Positions 1 through 9,600 of a stretch of DNA of 37,908 nt are shown one piece after another. The notes under the pieces are model-generated. The model saw only the letters and a program-made list of their open reading frames with translations, was not told the DNA's origin and made no database searches. Position 1 is the stretch's first letter. Each line of letters opens with the position of its first letter. Both the position numbers and the translations under genes were made by a program. The stretch comes from Flavobacterium collinsii (lineage in GTDB: Bacteria > Bacteroidota > Bacteroidia > Flavobacteriales > Flavobacteriaceae). The stretch lies in the NCBI RefSeq assembly GCF_902804485.1, contig NZ_CADCST010000066.1, positions 1 through 37,908 on the forward strand, read 5' to 3'.

Positions 1-380
1 CATTATTTCCCAGTTATGTCTTTGTCAAGATCAAATCCAATAAAGACTTTCATGATGCCTTAAATGTAGAGAGTGGCTGTTCTTATTTGTCTTTTGGCAG
101 AGAATATGGAAAAGTTTCCGAAGAAGAAATCGATCATATCAGGCTTTTTACCCAGGTAAAAGACATCACAGATGTTCAGATTGAACCGGCACTACCTAAA
201 ATAGGAGATAAACTTAAAATCGAGCATGGAGAATTATCCGGACTTGAATGTGAAGTTTTCAGAGTCGACAATCAGCATAGAATCAGTGTAAGACTAAGTT
301 CTTTGCGTCAGAATATCTCAGCCATCATTCCTTTGTCATATCTATCCAATCCAACAGAAAACGTCTTTGCTAAGGCGTAG
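1..380 (+). CDS. Specialised NusG-family antiterminator (3' part)
   Basis: The gene enters from the left edge; the first full codon is at base 3 and the stop is TAG at 378-380. The visible part opens with LFPSYVFVK, which matches the conserved end of the NusG NGN domain (PLFPGYVFV in many members). It continues into a KOW-like segment near the C-terminus (KIGDKLKIEHGELSGLECEV), the fold NusG proteins use to contact ribosome or Rho partners. Proteins of this kind in Bacteroidota (UpxY family) and Firmicutes (LoaP) sit at the head of long polysaccharide or natural-product operons and help RNA polymerase read through terminators. The next gene downstream is the first NRPS, on the same strand 263 bases away, so a role on this cluster is a strong inference. 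A housekeeping NusG is less likely because no ribosomal protein genes follow. The N-terminus lies outside the window. Confidence 0.85.
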   Translation, partial: LFPSYVFVKIKSNKDFHDALNVESGCSYLSFGREYGKVSEEEIDHIRLFTQVKDITDVQIEPALPKIGDKLKIEHGELSGLECEVFRVDNQHRISVRLSSLRQNISAIIPLSYLSNPTENVFAKA

Positions 381-411
381 TTTTTAGTTTTCCTTTTCAA
401 AAAGAGTAGCA

Positions 412-428
412 TCCACATCCCATGTGGA
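412..428 (+). terminator. Hairpin after the antiterminator gene
   Basis: TCCACAT (412-418) pairs perfectly with ATGTGGA (422-428) around a three-base CCC loop, 31 bases after the stop codon. No T-run follows, so it is at most a weak intrinsic terminator or pause site. Its place directly behind the antiterminator gene makes a partial terminator plausible. Confidence 0.4.
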
Positions 429-542
429 GTTATTCACCAAAGTGATCTTTTGTACTTGCAACACAGTATAGAATATCTCTCAATTGGACCATTCCTTACA
501 AAATCAAAATTTAGTTTTTACAACATAGTAAAAACATCACAG

Positions 543-566
543 CACATTGTCTTTTAAAACAATGTG
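543..566 (+). promoter_or_regulatory. Leader hairpin ahead of NRPS1
   Basis: CACATTGT (543-550) pairs perfectly with ACAATGTG (559-566) around the eight-base loop CTTTTAAA, followed by TTT. It lies 77 bases before the NRPS1 start. It could be a pause or weak terminator in the leader RNA, or a dyad operator in DNA; the sequence alone does not separate these. Confidence 0.4.
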
Positions 567-643
567 TTTGGTGTTACAAATTGGCCATTTTAATTATCAC
601 AGTTATTAATTCAAAAATACAGTATTTAGAAAACCCTTTTAAG

Positions 644-3600
644 ATGAAAGATATCAAATCAATAATTACCAGTCTATCCAATAAAGAAGTACAAATTTTT
701 CTGGATGATTTAGAAGAAAATTTAAGAGTAACAGGAAACACAGCTGCTCTTACAGCAGAAGATAAAATCGATATTTCAACCAACAAAGATCGTCTTATCG
801 CCTTACTTAAAAGTAGTAAAAACAGTTCGAAGTTTAATTTTGAAGTGATTTCATCTGTTCCTGTATCAGAAAGTTATGAGGTATCAGCAGGACAACGTCG
901 ACTTTGGACTTTAAGTCAGTTTGAAGGAGGGTCTGCCGTATACAACATGCCTATGCATACCACTCTAAAAGGGAGTTATGATATCGAACGCCTTCAAAAA
1001 GCCATTACAGCGACTATAGAGCGTCATGAGATCTTACGTACTATTTTCAAAATGGAGGAGAACGGTGACATTAGACAATACGTGCAGCCAACAGCAGCAG
1101 TAAATTTTAAGCTGTCTTATGTTGATTTCAGGAATGCTGATGATAAACAAGCAAGCGTAACCCGTTATATCAATACAGATTCATACGTACCCTTTGATTT
1201 AGAAGAAGGACCTTTATTCCGCGTAAGCTTATTACAGACAGAAGAGGAAACTTATGTTTTCTATTATAACATGCATCATATTATTAGCGATGGCTGGTCT
1301 ATGAATGTATTGGCAAAAGATGTATTTGCATTTTATGAGTCTTTTGTCAGCGGGACTGCAGCTGATCTTGCACCTCTGGCAATTCAATATAAAGATTATG
1401 CAAATTGGCAGGCATTACAAATAAATACAGCCGGTTCAACTATAGATAAAACGTATTGGATGGAAAGTCTTGCGGGTGAGCTGCCTGTCCTGGATCTTCC
1501 TTCAGAAAAACGCCGACCTTCTGTAAAAACACACAAAGGACGAAGCTTAAGAGCCTATATTTCTAAAGAAACAACTGCTATGCTTCAGCTTTTTACAAAA
1601 GAGAATAACAGCAGTACTTTTATCAGTTTACTAACGACCATCAATATTCTTTTTCATAAATATACTTCAGATTCAGATATTATTATCGGAAGCCCGGTAG
1701 CAGGTCGTGATCATGCAGATTTGGCCAATCAGATTGGTTTTTATGTGAATACAATTGCTTTGCGCAACACCATAAATACTCAGGAGAATTTTACCTCGAT
1801 TTATAAAAGAATTAAAGAGCAGACACTGGAAGCGTTTAATCATCAAATGTATCCTTTTGATAGTTTAGTAGAAAACCTAAATATCAAAAGAGATGCGGGA
1901 AGAAGCAGTGTATTTGATGTTTTATTAGTACTTCAGAATACGGCAGAAAATGATGAAACGGTCGAAATACCAGCGGCAAAAAGCGATACAATTGTTGATT
2001 TAGGAGAAACAGTTTCAAAATTTGATGTAGAACTTAATTTCAGAGAAGCCGGAGAGCAGTTAATTTTAGATATTTCTTACAATACAGAAGTGTACGAATA
2101 TCAAATGATTGAAGGCTTAATAAGACATTATCAACAAATTTTAAAAGAAGTCTTATCTCAGCCGCAAACTCCAATTGGTCAATTAACTTACATCAGTAAA
2201 GAAGAAGAAAAAGAATTATTGGTGGATTTTAATGCCACAAAAAACAATTATCCTACCGATATTACGATTGTTGACTTGATTGAAACACAAGTTGCCAGTA
2301 ATCCGGAAGGAATTGCTTTGGCCTATGAAGGAGAAACGATGACCTATGCAGCTTTAAATGCAAGCGCCAATAAGGTTGCCCATTATTTACGCAGTATAGG
2401 AGTTACGACAGAGTCTATAGTTGGGCTATGTATAGAGCGTTCTTTTGAAATGGTTATAGGGATGTTGGGTATTATGAAATCCGGTGGAGCTTATGCACCA
2501 ATTGATCCTCATTATCCGGCAGAGCGAATTGATTTCATCTTAAAAGATACAAAGGCAGAGGCTGTACTTGTAAATAAAGGTAGTATTAGTAAAGTTAATT
2601 TTCTGGAAGATATTGCAATACTAAATCTGGACGAACAGGATACAATATTTGCAAATCAGTCAGAAGCGAATCCTAACGTAGCAATACCGGTTTCCAACGC
2701 AGCTTATGTAATTTATACTTCGGGATCTACAGGAAACCCTAAAGGAGTCGTGAATGAGCAACGCGGTTTAGTGAATCGTTTATTATGGGCGAAGGAATAT
2801 TATAATTTAACGGCTAACGATGTATTGATACAAAAAACTACTTTTTGTTTTGATGTATCAGTTTGGGAATTTTTTCTTCCTCTGTTATCCGGTTGTAAAC
2901 TAGTCATTCCAAAACCGGAAGGACATAAGGATAGTGATTATTTAAGAGAATTGATCGCGACACATCAGGTTACAATGATTCACTTTGTACCTTCTATGTT
3001 AAGCGCCTTTTTACTGGATATCGATGTTACTAAATGCAGCAGTCTGAAAAATGTGGTGTGTAGTGGAGAGGCTCTAAAAATAAGCCAGGCAGAAGATTTT
3101 CAAAAAGTATTGCCGAATGTTATTTTGAGTAATTTATACGGACCTACAGAGGCTTCTATAGATGTAACAAGCTGTATTATTCCTTTTAAGGGAATAGATT
3201 TAAGACGTATTACAATAGGTAAACCAGTAGCAAACACTCAGATTTATATTCTGGATAGTGAAATGAATGTACAACCCAAAGGTGTTACTGGAGAACTTTA
3301 TATAGGAGGTGTTCAGGTAGCCAGAGGATATATCAATCTTCCGGAACTTAATGCTTTTAGATTTGTAAACAATCCTTTTGGAGAAGGAAAATTGTATCGA
3401 ACCGGTGACAATGCAAAGTGGCTTCAGGATGGAAATATAGAATACCTTGGAAGAGAAGACAGTCAGGTAAAAGTTAGAGGTTACCGAATTGAATTGGGAG
3501 AATTGGATACCATGATAAACAGCTGTCCGGCTATACGTCAGGGAGTTGTTATTGCGAGAGAAGACGCTTACGGTGTAAATGAACTGATAGCGTATATCGT

Positions 3601-6600
3601 TCTTACAGCAGGTAAAACAAAAGACGATGTTATTGCCTATTTAAGAGAACATATTCCGGGGTATATGATTCCGGGAATTATAGTAGAGCTGGATGCAATT
3701 CCATTAACATCAAATGGTAAAGTAAACAGAAAAGCACTGCCGGATCCAGTATTTAGCAGAGAATACGAATATGTAGCACCAACGACAAATACAGAAGAGG
3801 AATTGGTTGTCATCTGGCAGGATCTACTAAAAGCAGAGCAGGTTGGTATCACTGATAATTTCTTCGAACTGGGAGGACATTCCTTATTAGCAGTGCGATT
3901 AATATCGGCGATAAAAAACACAATGAACATTGGGCTTACCATTACAAACGTATTTAGTAATCCGACGATTTCTGATTTGGCTTATTTTATTGAAAAACAG
4001 GATGCTAATTCCGTACTTCCTTTGGTGACCAAACAAGATTTACCCGAAGCGATTCCATTATCTTATGCGCAGGAGCGTTTGTGGTTTGTCGATAAATTAA
4101 AAGGAAGTGAGCACTATCACATGCCGGTTTTATTAAACTTAAAAGGAGCATTAAATACAGCCTACCTTTCTCAGGCTTTAAAAACCATTGTAGAACGTCA
4201 TGAAACCTTACGCACCGTATTTGTAGAAAATGAAGGTGTTGCTTATCAGGAGGTACAACCGGCTGATAGCTGGGAACTGAATGTGGTTGCTGCGGATGCC
4301 GATTATCAGGATCTTATTGCTGATGAGATAAAAAAACCTTTTGATTTATCAAAAGATTATATGCTGCGTGCTACTGTTATTAAAGTAGCGGAGGCCGAAC
4401 ATATTTTAGTGATCGTACGTCATCATATTGCAACAGACGGTTGGTCTGAATCTATAATTGTTAAAGAATTTAAAGAATTATACGCTTCTTATGCCTCAGG
4501 AAGAGAGGCCGATTTACCAGTTCTTAATTTTCAATATGCCGATTATTCGGTTTGGCAGCGTTCAGAATTATCGGGTGCTGTTTTAGAAGAGAAATTAGGG
4601 TATTGGGAGTCCAAATTAAGTGGTGTAGCTCCGTCTGCACTTCCTATTGATTATGCTAGACCTGCTGTTCAAAGCAACCGTGGAGATCATATTAGCTTTA
4701 AGTTAGACAGTGATCGCAGTGAGGCTTTGCGAGCTTATGCGAAAGAACAGGGTGTAACCTTATTCATGTTATTAGCAAGCGTTTATAAAGTATTGTTGTA
4801 TCGTCACAGTGGTCAGTCAGATATTTGTATCGGAACTACTGTTGCCAATCGTCCGCAGCAGGAATTAGAATCTATGATTGGATTCTTTGTGAATACTTTG
4901 GCTCTTCGAAGTGATTTATCGGGTAACCCATCGTTCAATGAGGTGCTGAAATCGGTAAAACAAACCACTTTAGAAGCATACAATCACATCGCGGTTCCGT
5001 TTGAAAAAGTAGTAGACCGTGTAGAAAAGGCAAGAGACAAAAGCAGAAATTCTTTATTCCAGGTATTGTTTGTTTTGAACAACAATCCGGATGCTAAGGT
5101 GTCTGAATTTAGTGATATTACGATTGAACCAGTGGCAATGGATTATAATATCTCGAAATTTGACCTGACCATTTTTGTAGAAGACAGCCCGGAAGGAATC
5201 TCTTTTTCATTTAACTATTGTACAGATCTTTTCAGTGCTGCTACAGTATCAGGATTAAGATCACATTACGAGAATTTACTGGACACGATTTTAATAAACA
5301 GTACTTCATCAATAGGAAACCTGGCGATGCTTAATCCGGAAGAGGAGCAGGCATTGGTTGTAGATTATAATACTACTGATTATGTATTATCAGGTGAAGG
5401 AACTGTATTATCGCTTTTTGAGGCACAAGTTTCTAAAACTCCCGATGCGGTTGCTTTTGTGTATAATGATAGCCGTATGACGTATAAAGAGCTGGATGAA
5501 GCTGCTACGAAATTGGCATATTATTATCAACAGACTTATGAGCTGAAAGAAAATGATTTGATGGGTATCATGATGGATACTTCGAATTGGTCTTTACTGG
5601 CAATTCTATCGATTTTAAAATCAGGAGCAGGTTATGTTCCAATTGATCTTTCATTGCCAAAAGAGCGTCAGTTGTACATGGTACAAGAGGCTAATATCAA
5701 AGGTTTATTGATCGAATCCAGCAGTTTATTCGATGTGATCGACTTCTCGGTTCCCGTATTTTCTATCGATATTCAGTATGCAGATATAGCGTCACTTCCG
5801 CAAGATATTACCTTTTCATCATTGGCAACTGAGGAGACTACCGCTTATGTGGTGTACACTTCAGGCACAACAGGACAACCAAAAGGAGTTCAGGTGAGCC
5901 ACAAGAATCTGGTAGATTATTACGAAGGATTAGACGCTAAGATTGAAATTAGTGCGAACAAAAGCTTCGGATTGATGTCTTCATTGGCTGCCGATTTAGG
6001 AAATACCGTATTGTACGGTTCTTTATTGAGTGGCGGATGTTTACACTTATTCAACAAAGAAACTTTAATGGACGGTGTGAAATTACAAGCGTATTTTAAA
6101 GCCAATCCGATCGACTGTATTAAAATAGTACCGAGTCACTGGCAGGCTTTGCGTTTGGATAAAGAATTGTTATTGCCGGCACGCACCTTGATATTTGGAG
6201 GTGATGTATTGCCAGTATCACATGTAAAAGAGATCGCAGCACAAGATCCTAATGTAGCGATTGTAAACCATTACGGTCCTACAGAGAGTACTGTTGGAAA
6301 ATTATTGCACCAGATAGATCCTGATTTTGATTATGTAACCATTCCGGTTGGAAAATTATTCTCCAACAGTGAAGCTTACATTGTAAGTGGTGATATGTCT
6401 TTATGTCCAATAGGAGTTTCTGGAGAATTATTACTAGGTGGAGCCGGAATCTCAAAAGGATATTTAAACCGTGAGGATTTAACCCAGGAGAAATTTATCA
6501 GCAATCCGTTTGCAGCAGGCAAGAGTTCGGTTTTATACAGAACCGGAGATTTAGTACGCAGAAATTCATTGGGAGAAATAGAATTCTTGGGACGTGTAGA

Positions 6601-9600
6601 CGATCAGGTTAAAATCCGTGGATACCGTGTAGAATTAAAAGAAATCAGTCGTGTGATTCAGGGCTATTCCGGAATTGTACAAAGTGAGGTTTTATTTAGA
6701 GAAGACAGCACAGGAGTAAAACGCTTGGTGAGTTATCTGGTTGCTGAAGAAGGTTATTCAGAGTCTGATTTGAAATCCTATCTTTCGGGATTGGTTCCTG
6801 ATTATATGGTTCCTCAGGTATTTGTGGCCTTAGATCAGATGCCGTTAACTTCAAATGGTAAGATCGACAGAAAGGCATTACCGGATCCTACAGTTACAGA
6901 AGGACGTGTATATATAGCCCCTGAAACAGAAGTAGAAAAGGCTTTAGTTACTATTTGGCAGGATTTACTGAATGTAGAACAAGTAGGTGTTACAGATGAT
7001 TTCTTCGAATTAGGAGGTCATTCCTTATTGGCTGTTCGTTTGCTGTCGGCTATTAAAACTACACTAAACGTTGCTATTACGATTACAGACATATTTGATT
7101 ATACTAATATTTCAGCTTTGGCATCTTTTATAGAAAGCCAGGACAATACTTTGGTACTTCCGTTGGTAGGCAAACAAGATTTACCTGCAGATATTCCATT
7201 ATCATACGCTCAGGAGCGTTTATGGTTTATCGACAGGTTAAAAGGAAGTGAGCATTATCATGTACCGGTGTTATTAAACTTAAAAGGAGATCTTAATATA
7301 GAATTTCTTTCTCAGGCTTTAAAAACCATTGTCGATCGTCATGAGGCTTTGCGCACGGTATATATTGAAAAAGAAGGTATTGCATATCAGGAAGTACAAT
7401 CTTCGGATCGTTGGGAACTTAATGTTTTGACTGCTGTTACTGATTTAGAAGCCTTCATGGCAAAAGAAGTCAGCAGGTCTTTTGATCTTTCTAACGATTA
7501 TATGCTGCGTGCAACAGTGGTAAGAGTGTCAGACCGCGAGTATATTTTGGTATTGGTACGTCATCATATTGCAACAGATGCATGGTCTACATCGGTTATT
7601 GTTAATGAATTTAAAGAATTATATGCTTCTTATGCCTCAGGAAGAGAAGCAGATTTACCGGTTCTTACTTTTCAATATGCCGATTATTCGGTATGGCAGC
7701 GTTCTCAGGTATCAGGTGCTTATTTGGCGGAGAAATTAGATTATTGGGAATCAAAGTTAGGTGGTGTAGCCCCTTCAGCACTTCCTGTTGATTATCCAAG
7801 ACCTGCTGTTCAAAGCAGCCGTGGAGATCATATTAGTTTTAGGTTGGACAACGACCGTAGTGAAGCTTTACGTGCTTATGCTAAGGACGAAGGGGTAACT
7901 TTATTCATGTTATTGCTAAGTGTTTATAAAGTATTGTTGTATCGTCACAGTGGTCAGTCAGATATTTGTATCGGAACTACTGTTGCCAATCGTCCGCAGC
8001 AGGAATTAGAATCTATGATTGGATTCTTTGTGAATACTTTGGCTCTTCGAAGTGATTTATCGGGTAACCCATCGTTCAATGAGGTGCTGAAATCGGTAAA
8101 ACAAACCACTTTAGAAGCATACAATCACATCGCGGTTCCGTTTGAAAAAGTAGTAGACCGTGTAGAAAAGGCAAGAGACAAAAGCAGAAATTCTTTATTC
8201 CAGGTATTGTTTGTTTTGAACAACAATCCGGATGCTAAGGTGTCTGAATTTAGTGATATTACGATTGAACCAGTGGCAATGGATTATAATATCTCGAAAT
8301 TTGACCTGACCATTTTTGTAGAAGACAGCCCGGAAGGAATCTCTTTTTCATTTAACTATTGTACAGATCTTTTCAGTGCTGCTACAGTATCAGGATTAAG
8401 ATCACATTACGAGAATTTACTGGACACGATTTTAATAAACAGTACTTCATCAATAGGAAACCTGGCGATGCTTAATCCGGAAGAGGAGCAGGCATTGGTT
8501 GTAGATTATAATACTACTGATTATGTATTATCAGGTGAAGGAACTGTATTATCGCTTTTTGAGGCACAAGTTTCTAAAACTCCCGATGCGGTTGCTTTTG
8601 TGTATAATGATAGCCGTATGACGTATAAAGAGCTGGATGAAGCTGCTACGAAATTGGCATATTATTATCAACAGACTTATGAGCTGAAAGAAAATGATTT
8701 GATGGGTATCATGATGGATACTTCGAATTGGTCTTTACTGGCAATTCTATCGATTTTAAAATCAGGAGCAGGTTATGTTCCAATTGATCTTTCATTGCCA
8801 AAAGAGCGTCAGTTGTACATGGTACAAGAGGCTAATATCAAAGGTTTATTGATCGAATCCAGCAGTTTATTCGATGTGATCGACTTCTCGGTTCCCGTAT
8901 TTTCTATCGATATTCAGTATGCAGATATAGCGTCACTTCCGCAAGATATTACCTTTTCATCATTGGCAACTGAGGAGACTACCGCTTATGTGGTGTACAC
9001 TTCAGGCACAACAGGACAACCAAAAGGAGTTCAGGTGAGCCACAAGAATCTGGTAGATTATTACGAAGGATTAGACGCTAAGATTGAAATTAGTGCGAAC
9101 AAAAGCTTCGGATTGATGTCTTCATTGGCTGCCGATTTAGGAAATACCGTATTGTACGGTTCTTTATTGAGTGGCGGATGTTTACACTTATTCAACAAAG
9201 AAACTTTAATGGACGGTGTGAAATTACAAGCGTATTTTAAAGCCAATCCGATCGACTGTATTAAAATAGTACCGAGTCACTGGCAGGCTTTGCGTTTGGA
9301 TAAAGAATTGTTATTGCCGGCACGCACCTTGATATTTGGAGGTGATGTATTGCCAGTATCACATGTAAAAGAGATCGCAGCACAAGATCCTAATGTAGCG
9401 ATTGTAAACCATTACGGTCCTACAGAGAGTACTGTTGGAAAATTATTGCACCAGATAGATCCTGATTTTGATTATGTAACCATTCCGGTTGGAAAATTAT
9501 TCTCCAACAGTGAAGCTTACATTGTAAGTGGTGATATGTCTTTATGTCCAATAGGAGTTTCTGGAGAATTATTACTAGGTGGAGCCGGAATCTCAAAAGG

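Larger units (their letters stand above)
381..643 (+). promoter_or_regulatory. Untranslated leader between antiterminator gene and NRPS1
   Basis: This 263-base stretch has no credible ORF. It contains two perfect hairpins, at 412-428 and 543-566 (listed separately). I looked for the Bacteroidota promoter pair (TTG near -33, TAnnTTTG near -7). The best -7-like match is at 512-519 (one mismatch), but the nearest TTG at 484-486 is too far upstream, so I do not call a promoter. The stretch may be the leader on which the NusG-like protein acts. Confidence 0.5.

Noticed and set aside
581..643. Upstream TTG start for NRPS1 giving 21 extra residues
   Set aside because: The extra segment has no domain similarity, TTG is a poor start, and the docking domain begins at ATG 644.
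574..786. Minus-strand ORF opposite the NRPS1 start
   Set aside because: It lies opposite the leader and the docking domain, has no recognisable motif or start context, and is a shadow frame of the synthetase gene.
5920..9246. Pairs of identical minus-strand ORFs at 5920-6105 and 9061-9246
   Set aside because: They are identical only because they lie within the long direct repeat; they oppose core A-domain coding sequence and carry no motif.
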